Shown here one piece after another: positions 1 to 6,465 of a DNA stretch of 8,726 nucleotides. Position 1 is the first letter of the stretch; each line of letters starts with the position of its first letter. Below the pieces are notes generated by a model, which was not told where the DNA came from, searched no databases, and worked only from the letters and a program-made list of their open reading frames with translations. The position numbers and the translations under genes are program-made. Origin of the DNA: Burkholderiales bacterium (GTDB lineage: Bacteria; Pseudomonadota; Gammaproteobacteria; Burkholderiales; CAIKXV01); the NCBI GenBank assembly GCA_014379045.1, contig JACMMK010000510.1:1-8726 (forward strand), read 5' to 3'.

Positions 1-162
1 CGTCACCAGGTAAGTCCCGAGTTCACCTGTCGTTTCGTCTGGCAGCCCGGCTCGATCGCGATCTGGGACAATCGTTGCGTGCAGCACAATCCGATCAACG
101 ACTATCACGGGTTTCGCCGGGTGATGCATCGGATCACGCTGGCCGGCGATCGGCCGCGTTAG
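1..162 (+). CDS. TauD/TfdA-family dioxygenase, C-terminal end only
   Basis: The frame is open from the first base to TAG at 160-162 and gives the last 53 residues of an Fe(II)/2-oxoglutarate-dependent dioxygenase. The visible stretch holds the family's C-terminal signature: W22-D-N-R, H29 as the distal iron-ligand His, then R40 eleven residues later as the 2-oxoglutarate-binding Arg, followed by V-M-H-R and a short G-D-R-P tail. The same spacing occurs in E. coli TauD (H255, R266). Family members oxidise taurine, 2,4-D-like acids and many other small acids in the cytoplasm; the substrate cannot be told from this fragment. The start and roughly 230 residues lie outside the window. A Bug-family binding protein follows 97 bases downstream on the same strand, which fits a shared catabolic locus but does not prove it. 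Confidence 0.9.
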   Translation, partial: RHQVSPEFTCRFVWQPGSIAIWDNRCVQHNPINDYHGFRRVMHRITLAGDRPR

Positions 163-246
163 ATCGCGTCGGGAGAACGCGCGGCGCGCGCGACTCGCTG
201 TTCGTGCGATGGATGATGACAACGCCGGTGCTGGAGCGCCGCGTGC

Positions 247-255
247 AGGAGGAGA
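247..255 (+). promoter_or_regulatory. Strong Shine-Dalgarno site for the Bug protein
   Basis: The bases AGGAGGAGA end five bases before ATG 260, and the GGAGG core (248-252) sits seven bases from it. This selects ATG 260 over the in-frame ATG at 209. The latter would add 17 Ala/Gly/Asp-rich residues in front of a normal signal peptide and has no comparable site. Confidence 0.8.
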
Positions 256-259
256 ACCA

Positions 260-1249
260 ATGCGACAGATCCTGGTCTTGCTGTGTCGCCTGGCGCCGTC
301 GGCGCTCGGCGTGTCGGTCGCCATCGTTGCGGGGGCCAGCGTGGCGCAATCCTACCCCTCGCGCGCGATCCGCCTGGTCGTGCCACAGACGCCGGGCGGG
401 GCGTCCGATGCCCTCGCGCGCATCATCGGTCAGCAGCTTGCCGAGCCGTGGGGCCAACAGGTGATCGTCGACAACCGACCCGGTGCCGGCGGCAACATCG
501 GCAATGATCTCGTCGCGAAAGCGAACCCCGATGGCTACACGTGGCTGCTCGGTTTTGTCGGCACGCATGCGATCAACCCCAGCCTGTACAAGGGGCTCTC
601 ATGGGATCCGCAGAAGAGCTTCACGCCGCTCGCGACGCTCGCGAGCGTGCCGTTCGTGGTCGTGGTCAATCCGCAGGTGCCGGTGAAGAACGTCGGCGAG
701 CTGGTCGGCCTCGCGCGGGCGAAACCTGGCGAGGTGCGCTACGGATCGGCGGGCAACGGCACGGTCAATCACCTGCTCGGACCGATGCTCGGCAGCGCGG
801 CCAAGGTTCGCTTTTCGCATATTCCGTACAAGGGCGCGGCCGGCGCGATCACCGATACCCTGTCGGGACAGGTGCAGTTCACCTTCACCAGCATGCCCTC
901 GGTGATCGGCCAGTTGAAGGCCGGGACGCTGCGCGCGATCGCGGTGACGAGCGGACGCCGCGCGGAATTGCTGAAGGACGTACCGACGATCGCCGAATCG
1001 GGCTATCCCGGCTTCGACGTCACGCCCTGGTTCGGGGTGCTCGGACCGGCCGGCGTCGCGCGCGACGTGGTGAACAAAGTCAACGTCGAGATCAATCGCC
1101 TGCTCGCGTCACGCGAGACCGCGGAGCGCTTCGCAGCGCAAGGGGCCGAACCGCTGGTGACGACGCCGGAGCAGTTCGCGAAGATCATCGCGAACGATGT
1201 AGCGCTATGGAGCCGAATCGTTCGCGAAACCGGTGCGACCGTCGACTGA
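260..1249 (+). CDS. Bug-family (TctC-like) periplasmic solute-binding protein
   Basis: This 329-residue protein matches the usual Bug/TctC length of about 320-330. Residues 1-29 form a Sec signal peptide: short basic start (M-R-Q), hydrophobic core, and a cleavage site likely after S-V-A29. The mature protein opens with the family pattern Y-P-S-R-x-I-R-L-V-V-P, then the ligand-loop motif G-G-A-S-D, then N-R-P-G-A-G-G-N-I-G and the conserved N-P-D-G-Y-T. Bug proteins bind carboxylates, amino acids or aromatic acids in the periplasm, sometimes for a TctAB tripartite carrier. No TctA or TctB gene is in the window, so this is an orphan copy, common in Burkholderiales. Substrate is unknown; the adjacent TauD-like gene and the downstream flavoprotein subunits suggest a small organic acid or amino-acid derivative (inference). 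Confidence 0.93.
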   Translation: MRQILVLLCRLAPSALGVSVAIVAGASVAQSYPSRAIRLVVPQTPGGASDALARIIGQQLAEPWGQQVIVDNRPGAGGNIGNDLVAKANPDGYTWLLGFVGTHAINPSLYKGLSWDPQKSFTPLATLASVPFVVVVNPQVPVKNVGELVGLARAKPGEVRYGSAGNGTVNHLLGPMLGSAAKVRFSHIPYKGAAGAITDTLSGQVQFTFTSMPSVIGQLKAGTLRAIAVTSGRRAELLKDVPTIAESGYPGFDVTPWFGVLGPAGVARDVVNKVNVEINRLLASRETAERFAAQGAEPLVTTPEQFAKIIANDVALWSRIVRETGATVD

Positions 1250-1293
1250 ACGCGCCGCCCGCAGGTGCGGCCGAGGCGCACGAGCCGGCGCGT
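1250..1293 (+). terminator. Hairpin directly after the Bug stop codon (terminator-like, no U tract)
   Basis: A perfect 8-bp inverted repeat, ACGCGCCG (1250-1257) with CGGCGCGT (1286-1293), begins right after the TGA. A second 5-bp stem, GTGCG (1265-1269) with CGCAC (1277-1281), nests inside it. There is no run of T afterwards (the next bases are GAAACAG), so it is not a classical intrinsic terminator. It could act as a Rho-assisted end or a 3'-end stabiliser. GC-rich DNA makes chance hairpins likely. Confidence 0.35.
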
Positions 1294-1305
1294 GAAACAG
1301 GATGC

Positions 1306-1326
1306 GGAATCTGCGGTGGAATCTGC
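1306..1326 (+). repeat. Short tandem direct repeat upstream of the [2Fe-2S] gene
   Basis: GGAATCTGC occurs twice (1306-1314 and 1318-1326) with a 12-base period, in the 169-base gap between the Bug gene and the [2Fe-2S] gene. The position, about 90 bases before ATG 1419, would suit a regulator-binding or leader element, but nothing identifies a regulator and a chance repeat is possible. No convincing -35/-10 pair was seen in the gap. Confidence 0.3.
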
Positions 1327-1418
1327 TGGTTGCGTCCGCGCCGGTCACCGCATACGCTTGTCCGATGACGATCCGCCGTTTCGCGTCCCGGTGATCCGGT
1401 CGATATCGCACGACAAGC

Positions 1419-1718
1419 ATGTTCCGCAGGCTTCGTGACGACGCAGGGCCGATGGTCACGTTGACCGTCGACGGCGAGCCTTGCACCCTGCCCCGCGACG
1501 CGTCGGTCGCCGCGGCGGTGTTGCAACGGGGGTCGATCGCGCGCACCAGTGCCCGCTTCGGCAATCCACGCGCGCCGTATTGCATGATCGGCGTCTGCTT
1601 CGAATGCCGGGTCGAGATCGACGGGGTGCGCGACTGTCTCGCCTGCCTCGTGCTCGCGGAAGACGGCATGAAGGTGCGCAGCCAGCACGAAATCCAACCG
1701 TCGAGCGGGGCCGGGTGA
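1419..1718 (+). CDS. Small [2Fe-2S] ferredoxin-like subunit (HcnA-like)
   Basis: The 99-residue protein belongs to the Fer2_4-type small subunit of multi-subunit flavin dehydrogenases (HcnA, opine oxidase or hydroxyproline-dehydrogenase small subunits, N-terminal part of sarcosine oxidase alpha). It has the plant-ferredoxin-type cysteine pattern: Y-C55-M-I-G-V-C60-F-E-C63, then C73 in the family's R-x-C-L position, with an extra C76. It would carry electrons from the flavin centres of its partner subunits in the cytoplasm. I chose ATG 1419 because homologues I know typically begin M-F-R-R-L; no clear Shine-Dalgarno precedes it. ATG 1452 (residue 12) has AGGG three bases upstream and is the alternative start. 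The stop overlaps the start of the next gene (GTGA at 1715-1718), which implies translational coupling. Confidence 0.88.
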   Translation: MFRRLRDDAGPMVTLTVDGEPCTLPRDASVAAAVLQRGSIARTSARFGNPRAPYCMIGVCFECRVEIDGVRDCLACLVLAEDGMKVRSQHEIQPSSGAG

Positions 1719-3190
1719 CCGATTCTGCGCGCAGCGACGCGCATGCAGCACCGTTGGATTTCGAACTGTTCGATCTCGCGATCATCGGCGCGGGCCCTGC
1801 GGGCATCGCGGCCGCACTGGAGGCGCGCGCGCAACGACTGCGCACCGTCGTGCTCGATGCCCAGCCCGCGCCTGGGGGAAGCGCTTGGCGCAACGTCGAA
1901 GCCGTCACCACGCAACGGCCGCAAGACCTCTTTGTGTTCGGTCCCGACTACGCGGACGGCTTTCCGATCGCCCAGCGCTTTCGCCGTTGCGGCGCGGACT
2001 ATCGGGCCGGTGCAAGCGTTGGCGCGATCGAACTGGCGGTATCCGCGCAGGCCGCGGCGCCGCAGCCCGGCGTCTACATGCCGGCGACCGGTGCGCTCGA
2101 CACCGGTCCGGATATCGACCCCGCCACGCACATCGAGCGTCGCCGTACCGGTGCCGACCGGCGCGTCCACTATACCGACAGTCGTGGCGAACGCACCCTT
2201 GCCGCGCGTCATGTATTGATTGCGACAGGGGCCTTTGAGCGAGCGATGCCGTTGCCGGGCTGGACGCTGCCCGGCGTGCTCACCTGCGGCGCTGCGCACG
2301 TCCTGCTTGCAACTGCAGGACTGGTGCCGAGTCATCCTGTCGCGATCGTCGGCAGCGGGCCGTTGGCGCTGCAGGTCGCAGCGCAACTGCTGCGTGCGGG
2401 CGTAAAGCCCGTTGCGGTCGTTGAAACGATGCCGCTCTCCAACAGCCTGGGCGCGCTGCGCCACCTCGGTGCAGCGGTGCTCGCACCGGGCTACCTTGCC
2501 AAGGGGCTGTCGCTGTCCGGTGCGCTGCGCCGCGCGGGTGTGCCACGCTTCGCCGGAGCGACCGAGGTTCGAATAGAAGGCGCTGCACGCGCAGAGGTCG
2601 TCGCGTTCCGGCATCGCGGCCGCACGCACCGACTCCCGGTAGCGACCGTCCTGCTGCATCAGGGGCAGGTGCCGGACGCGCAACTGTGGCAATCGCTGAA
2701 GGTCGATCGATACTGGGATGCACGCCAATGGTGTTTCCGTCCGGATGTCGACGACTGGGGCAATACCTCGTGCGCCGGAATCGTGGTCGCAGGTGACGGC
2801 GCGGGCATCGGTGGTACCGAGGCGGCGCTGTGTGCCGGTGAGCTGGCGGCACTGTCGATCGCCTGGCAGCAGCGCCGGATCGATACGCGCGAGCGCGATC
2901 GCCGCGCCCGCCGCGCACAGCGCGCGCTGCGTGCGCACTCGAGCATGAGGCCGTTCCTCGATCGTCTGTACCTGCCGCCGCCGGCCTCGCGTGTGCCGAG
3001 CGACGACGACACGGTCGTGTGCCGTTGTGAGGATGTGTGCGCGGGCGAGTTGCGCGCGCTGGTTGCGCAAGGCGTGCGGAGTCTCGAGCAGATGAAAGCG
3101 GTCAGTCGCTGCGCAATGGGCGCGTGCGGGGGGCGTCTGTGCGCGCTGACGGCGGCCGAACTGATCGCACGCGCGACGCGTCCAGCGTAG
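1715..3190 (+). CDS. FAD/NAD(P)-binding oxidoreductase with C-terminal BFD-like [2Fe-2S] domain (HcnB/OoxA-like)
   Basis: This 491-residue protein starts at GTG 1715, overlapping the previous stop by four bases, with GCGGGG just upstream. The open frame extends further 5' but only as a shadow of the [2Fe-2S] gene. Domains in order: FAD-binding Rossmann motif G25-A-G-P-A-G30, a second dinucleotide-binding motif V-G213-S-G-P-L-A, and a C-terminal domain with C436-R-C438-E-D and later C466-A-M-G-A-C471 (plus C442 and C476), the usual BFD-like cluster ligands. This is the architecture of HcnB and opine oxidase subunit A. With the small subunit it would form a dehydrogenase module for an amino acid, imino acid or opine-like substrate (inference). 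The catalytic DadA/HcnC-type subunit that usually completes such enzymes is absent here; the next gene is on the opposite strand and unrelated. Confidence 0.9.
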   Translation: MTDSARSDAHAAPLDFELFDLAIIGAGPAGIAAALEARAQRLRTVVLDAQPAPGGSAWRNVEAVTTQRPQDLFVFGPDYADGFPIAQRFRRCGADYRAGASVGAIELAVSAQAAAPQPGVYMPATGALDTGPDIDPATHIERRRTGADRRVHYTDSRGERTLAARHVLIATGAFERAMPLPGWTLPGVLTCGAAHVLLATAGLVPSHPVAIVGSGPLALQVAAQLLRAGVKPVAVVETMPLSNSLGALRHLGAAVLAPGYLAKGLSLSGALRRAGVPRFAGATEVRIEGAARAEVVAFRHRGRTHRLPVATVLLHQGQVPDAQLWQSLKVDRYWDARQWCFRPDVDDWGNTSCAGIVVAGDGAGIGGTEAALCAGELAALSIAWQQRRIDTRERDRRARRAQRALRAHSSMRPFLDRLYLPPPASRVPSDDDTVVCRCEDVCAGELRALVAQGVRSLEQMKAVSRCAMGACGGRLCALTAAELIARATRPA

Positions 3191-3208
3191 AGCGCAATCG
3201 AGCCAAGG

Positions 3209-3256
3209 CGGTTCGTCGGGAACCGGCACGGACATCGTCGCGCCGGGGCGCAGACG
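3209..3256. terminator. Two hairpins in the convergent gap
   Basis: Between the stop of the flavoprotein gene (3190) and the stop of the minus-strand ClpX-like gene (3289) lie two compact inverted repeats. One is CGGTTC (3209-3214) with GAACCG (3220-3225) around a 5-nt loop. The other is CGTCGCGC (3236-3243) with GCGC-A-GACG (3248-3256), 8 bp with one bulged A and a 4-nt loop. Their position suits a bidirectional transcription end, but neither is followed by a T run on either strand. A 10-bp palindrome GAGTCGACTC (3281-3290) overlaps the ClpX-like stop. Confidence 0.35.
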
Positions 3257-3288
3257 GCAATGCAGTGACGGCTTCGTCCGGAGTCGAC

Positions 3289-4326
3289 TCAGGCACCCGT
3301 CCGCTCCACGGTCGGGCCGGTGAACAGCGAAGTGATCGTCACGCGGCGTATCTCCGGCTGATCGGGCACGACGTAGAGAATCGGCGTGATCAGCTCCTCG
3401 AAGATACCGCGCAGGCTGCGCGCGCCGGTGCGGTATTCGAGCGCGAGATCGGCGATCTCCTCGAACACGCGCGCGTCGATCGTCAATTCGACGCCCTCGG
3501 CAGCGAACACGCTCTGGCACTGCCGGTACAGCGAGTTGCGCGGCTCGGTCATGATGCGTACGAGCGCTGCACGATCGAGATCCTGGAAGCGCGCGACGAT
3601 CGGCAATCGACCGGTGAATTCGGGGATCAACCCGAACAGCATCAGGTCGGTCGGCTTCACCCGTGCGTTGAGTCGGTCGAGAATCGTCTTGTCGTCCGCG
3701 CCCGAGGTCGAGATGAAACCGTAGCTCCGGTTCTGCGCCATGATCTCTTCGAGGCCGACGAACGCGCCGCCGCAGATGAACAGGATTCCGGTGGTGTCGA
3801 TGTAACGCGCCTCGTTCTGCGCATCGCTGCCACGCAGCCGTACCAGCGAGCCCTCCATGATCCGCAGCAGCGCATGCTGCACCGACTCGCCCGACGCTCC
3901 GCGCTGCTCGCCGTCGGTCGACTTCAGCTTGTCGATCTCGTCGATGAACACGATGCCGCGCTGCGCGGCGGCGAGATCGCCGTCGGCATGATCGAGCAAG
4001 CGCTGCAGGATCGCCTCGAGCTCTTCGTTGACGTAGCGGGTCTGCGCGAGGGCCGTTGCATCGGCGGTGACGAACGGCAGCCCCAGGAAGCGTGCCAGCG
4101 TCTCGCACATCAGCGTCTTGCCGGTGCCCGACGGGCCGATCAGCAGAATGTTGCTCTTGGTCATCGGTGCGATGCTCGTCTCTGACTGGTCGAGCTTGCG
4201 CTGGTGCGAGTAGATCGCGACCGCGAGCGTCTTCTTCGCGTCGTCCTGCGCGATCACGTCCTGGTCGAGGTGGCGCACGATCGCCTTCGGCGTCAACCGC
4301 GGCGTCGGAACCGCAGGTTCGCTCAT
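3289..4326 (-). CDS. ClpX-like AAA+ ATPase lacking the zinc-binding domain
   Basis: This 345-residue protein aligns by eye along the AAA+ module of ClpX: Walker A G64-P-S-G-T-G-K-T71, Walker B I-V-F-I-D129-E-I-D132, the S-G-E-S-V-Q-H-A-L-L segment, the F-I-C-G-G-A-F segment, arginine finger in E-F-T-G-R240-L-P, and sensor-2 T-G-A-R303. ClpX is the hexameric unfoldase that feeds ClpP. Here the protein begins near the ClpX AAA+ core: no Cys4 zinc domain is encoded upstream, because that frame is only a shadow of the pirin gene. ATG 4326 has GGAGAGGG just before it. Further differences: pore-1 G-Y-V-G is R97-Y-V-N100, the RKH loop is shortened and lacks R-K-H, and the ClpP-docking I-G-F tripeptide is Y202-G-F204. 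It is therefore a paralogue rather than housekeeping ClpX. It is the last gene of a likely operon with HAD and pirin genes. Whether it uses ClpP is unknown. Confidence 0.88.
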   Translation of the reverse strand: MSEPAVPTPRLTPKAIVRHLDQDVIAQDDAKKTLAVAIYSHQRKLDQSETSIAPMTKSNILLIGPSGTGKTLMCETLARFLGLPFVTADATALAQTRYVNEELEAILQRLLDHADGDLAAAQRGIVFIDEIDKLKSTDGEQRGASGESVQHALLRIMEGSLVRLRGSDAQNEARYIDTTGILFICGGAFVGLEEIMAQNRSYGFISTSGADDKTILDRLNARVKPTDLMLFGLIPEFTGRLPIVARFQDLDRAALVRIMTEPRNSLYRQCQSVFAAEGVELTIDARVFEEIADLALEYRTGARSLRGIFEELITPILYVVPDQPEIRRVTITSLFTGPTVERTGA

Positions 4327-4402
4327 CGTCCCTCTCCGACGTCCCGGGTCAGAGGTCCGCGAGTGACGATGTGTGCGCCCGACTCGGCTACGTCGATCGA
4401 GC

Positions 4403-5263
4403 TCATTTCGGCGGCAGCGGGATGAACTCGGTCTCGCCTGCCACCTGACCCATCTGCTGTGCGGACCAGCGCGCTTTCGCCTCGTCGATAAGTTCGCGCG
4501 AGCTTGCGACGAAGTTCCACCACAGATGACGCTCGCCATCGAGCGCAGCGCCGCCGAACAGCATCACGGTCGATGCGGTATCCGCGACTATTTCGACCGA
4601 CGCACCGGGATCCAGCGCCAGGACGTGCTGGGGCGCGAGCGGCGCGCCGTCGACGGCGATGGCCCCGTCGACCAGATAGATACCGCGCTCGGCATGCTCG
4701 GGCGGGAGGGTGAAGCGGGCGCCGGCGTCGAACTCGCCGGCGAGGTAGAAGATCGGTGAGTAGCTCGGCGTCGGAGCGCGTGCGCCTAGCGCGTCGCCGA
4801 CGATCAGTCTGAGCGAGACGCCCGGCGCGTGGATCACGGGCAGCGCAGCCTTCGGCACATGCACGAACGAGGCGTCGCTCTGTTCGTCGGCACGGGGCAG
4901 ACCAATCCAGGTCTGGATGCCGTGCAGGCGATGCCCGCGCGCGCGCTCGCCGACGTCGCTGCGTTCGGAGTGGACGATGCCGCGTCCTGCGGTCATCCAG
5001 TTCACGTCGCCGGGTTCGATGCGCTGGACGCTGCCGAGGCTGTCGCGATGCATCAGTGCGCCTTCAAACAGGTAGGTCACGGTGGCGAGTCCGATATGCG
5101 GATGCGGGCGCACATCGATCCCCTGGCCCGCTGCGAACTCGGCCGGACCCATGTGATCGAAGAACACGAATGGACCGATCATGCGCCGCGCCTGCGCCGG
5201 CAGCAGGCGCCGAACGGTGAAACCGCCGAGATCCTTCGTATGCGGGGCAAGCAGCGTGGTCAT
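4403..5263 (-). CDS. Pirin-family protein (bicupin)
   Basis: The 286-residue product is a full-length bacterial pirin. The N-terminal cupin carries the iron-ligand set R-P-H54-P-H56-I-G and G-R-G-I-V-H98-S-E100, matching human pirin His56, His58, His101 and Glu103 in order and spacing. The typical F-D-H-M-G-P motif is at residues 35-40, and the C-terminal pirin domain covers about residues 165-275. Pirins are cytoplasmic metal-binding cupins; some act as quercetinases, others modulate enzymes or transcription, and the role here cannot be read from sequence. The start ATG overlaps the stop of the HAD gene (ATGA at 5260-5263), so the two are probably translationally coupled. A GGAG lies about 10 bases upstream, inside the HAD gene. 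The ClpX-like gene follows after 76 bases. Confidence 0.93.
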   Translation of the reverse strand: MTTLLAPHTKDLGGFTVRRLLPAQARRMIGPFVFFDHMGPAEFAAGQGIDVRPHPHIGLATVTYLFEGALMHRDSLGSVQRIEPGDVNWMTAGRGIVHSERSDVGERARGHRLHGIQTWIGLPRADEQSDASFVHVPKAALPVIHAPGVSLRLIVGDALGARAPTPSYSPIFYLAGEFDAGARFTLPPEHAERGIYLVDGAIAVDGAPLAPQHVLALDPGASVEIVADTASTVMLFGGAALDGERHLWWNFVASSRELIDEAKARWSAQQMGQVAGETEFIPLPPK

Positions 5264-5874
5264 GCGAGAGCGACTCCGTAGAATTCGAGATCGACGCGCA
5301 GGCGCGCGGCATCGGTGAACTGTACGGCTTCGAAGCCCGCCGCGCGCGCCGCGGCGACGTTGATCGCCAGATCGTCGATGAACAGCGTGCGCGCCGGGTC
5401 GAGATCGAAGCGCTCGATGGTGTGCGCGTAGATCTGGGCTTCAGGCTTGACGATGCCGATCGCCCCGGACACCACGATGTCGCGAAAACGGCCGAGGACG
5501 GGACAGCATGCCCGTGCGATCGCCCAGGTCTCCGTCGCGAAGTTGGTGAGCGCGTAGAGCGGATAGCCGGCGCGCTCCAGCGCCTCGACGATCGCGACGG
5601 TGTCGGCGAGTTCGCCACGCAGCATCTGTGGCCAGCCTTCGCGCCAGAGTCCGATCAACCGGGCGTGGGCGGGCACTTCACGTTGCCGCCGCGCGATGGC
5701 CTCGGTGAGCGGCTCGCCGCGGTCCATCGCAAGTATCCACTCGGCGGGAACGGCGTCGGCGAGAAAACGCTCGAGGGCCGCATCGTCGTCGGTGAAGAAG
5801 CGGCGATAGAAGTAGCGCGGGTCCCAATCGAGGACGACCTTGCCAAGATCGAACAACAGCACATCGATAGTCAT
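5260..5874 (-). CDS. HAD-superfamily hydrolase (subfamily IA, YihX-like)
   Basis: The 204-residue protein has all four HAD motifs: I, L-F-D9-L-G-K-V-V with nucleophile D9; II, A-L-T110-N111; III, V-K143-P-E-A-x-I-Y; IV, F-I-D167-D168. An alpha-helical cap lies between motifs I and II (about residues 20-90). The D+2 general-acid Asp of classical HAD phosphatases is Gly (D-L-G), as in E. coli YihX, an alpha-glucose-1-phosphate phosphatase. The family dephosphorylates small sugar phosphates or related metabolites in the cytoplasm; substrate not predicted. It leads the minus-strand group and its stop overlaps the pirin start. The upstream Shine-Dalgarno is weak (GGGGAC-like). Confidence 0.9.
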   Translation of the reverse strand: MTIDVLLFDLGKVVLDWDPRYFYRRFFTDDDAALERFLADAVPAEWILAMDRGEPLTEAIARRQREVPAHARLIGLWREGWPQMLRGELADTVAIVEALERAGYPLYALTNFATETWAIARACCPVLGRFRDIVVSGAIGIVKPEAQIYAHTIERFDLDPARTLFIDDLAINVAAARAAGFEAVQFTDAARLRVDLEFYGVALA

Positions 5875-5974
5875 CGTCCGGGGTCCCCGCTTCGGCTAAC
5901 ATCGTGGCGTGCGCGCTGCAACCGGCCGCGACCGCTTCACCTCGATCGCGTCGGAACCACTCGAGAAAGAAACG

Positions 5975-5980
5975 GGAAGG
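5975..5980 (+). promoter_or_regulatory. Shine-Dalgarno site that selects a TTG start for the thioesterase
   Basis: GGAAGG lies nine bases before TTG 5990. The alternative GTG at 5909 would add 27 low-complexity residues with no homology I recognise and no good ribosome site. The 115-base divergent gap between the HAD and thioesterase genes contains TAACAT (5897-5902), which could be a -10 element, but no matching -35 was seen. Confidence 0.55.
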
Positions 5981-5989
5981 ACCCACGCT

Positions 5990-6397
5990 TTGGCATTCGA
6001 ACTCACCGTCCCGGTCGGCAGCAGCGGCCGGCACGAGATCACCGTGGCGCACGAGCATACCGCGCCGCATGTGGGCAGTGGCAAGGTCGAGGTGCTGGCA
6101 ACGCCGGTGCTCGTAAACCTGATGGAAGCGGCGGCACTGAATGCAGCCGAGCGCTTTCTGCCGCCCGGGCATCAGAGTCTGGGCACGCGGCTCGAGATTC
6201 GGCACATCGCGGCGACGCCGATCGGCATGAAGGTGATCGCCACTGCCGAGGTGACGCAGGTCGAGGGTAGACTGATCACGTTTCGCGTCGAGGCGCGCGA
6301 CGAGCGCGAACTCGTCGGCGACGGCACGCACGACCGCGTGGTGGTGAATGTCGCCCGCTTCGATCAGCGGGTGCAGGACAAGGTGTTGCAACGGTAG
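5990..6397 (+). CDS. FlK-like hotdog-fold acyl-CoA thioesterase
   Basis: From TTG 5990 the product is 135 residues, a normal single-hotdog length. Key residues match fluoroacetyl-CoA thioesterase FlK with the same spacing: T38, E46 (in V-N-L-M-E-A-A-A) and H72 (in E-I-R-H-I-A-A-T-P), corresponding to FlK T42, E50, H76. R116 in G-x-G-T-H-x-R falls where FlK R120 is. The position of the FlK Phe gate (F36) is K32 here, so specificity for fluoroacetyl-CoA is not expected; a generic small acyl-CoA hydrolase is the safer call. The enzyme would hydrolyse acyl-CoA to acid plus CoA in the cytoplasm. It is divergent from the HAD gene, and the CMD/AhpD-like selenoprotein gene follows after 79 bases on the same strand. 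Confidence 0.82.
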   Translation: MAFELTVPVGSSGRHEITVAHEHTAPHVGSGKVEVLATPVLVNLMEAAALNAAERFLPPGHQSLGTRLEIRHIAATPIGMKVIATAEVTQVEGRLITFRVEARDERELVGDGTHDRVVVNVARFDQRVQDKVLQR

Positions 6398-6424
6398 GGG
6401 CTGCTGCGGGCCTTGCGGCGACCG

Positions 6425-6442
6425 GCCGAGCCGATACTCGGC
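6425..6442 (+). other. Small hairpin in front of the selenoprotein gene
   Basis: GCCGAG (6425-6430) and CTCGGC (6437-6442) form a perfect 6-bp stem around a 6-nt loop in the 79-base gap after the thioesterase. No T run follows, so a terminator role is doubtful; it could be a weak attenuator or chance. Confidence 0.25.
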
Positions 6443-6465
6443 AGCGTCTGCATACTTCAATCAAC

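Noticed and set aside
1338..1400. Loose inverted similarity between GGTCACCG and CGGTGATCC before the [2Fe-2S] gene
   Set aside because: The repeat is imperfect, short and widely spaced; no regulator family is indicated.
3281..3290. Palindrome GAGTCGACTC at the ClpX-like stop as an operator or recombination site
   Set aside because: It is short, a single copy, and partly coding, so chance is sufficient explanation.
1205..4108. A 967-codon minus-strand open frame running antisense to the HcnB-like gene and across the ClpX-like gene in another frame
   Set aside because: Its translation is Arg/Ala/Asp-rich low-complexity text with no recognisable motif, while the overlapping frames encode clear family proteins. 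Long antisense frames are expected in GC-rich genomes.
3037..4185. A 382-codon plus-strand frame opposite the ClpX-like gene
   Set aside because: It is the mirror of ClpX codons, with no family signature; the minus-strand reading shows Walker A/B and sensor motifs.
4327..4539. N-terminal extension of the ClpX-like frame that might hide a zinc-binding domain
   Set aside because: The extra 71 residues overlap the pirin coding region, contain no Cys4 pattern, and a good ribosome site (GGAGAGGG) precedes ATG 4326.
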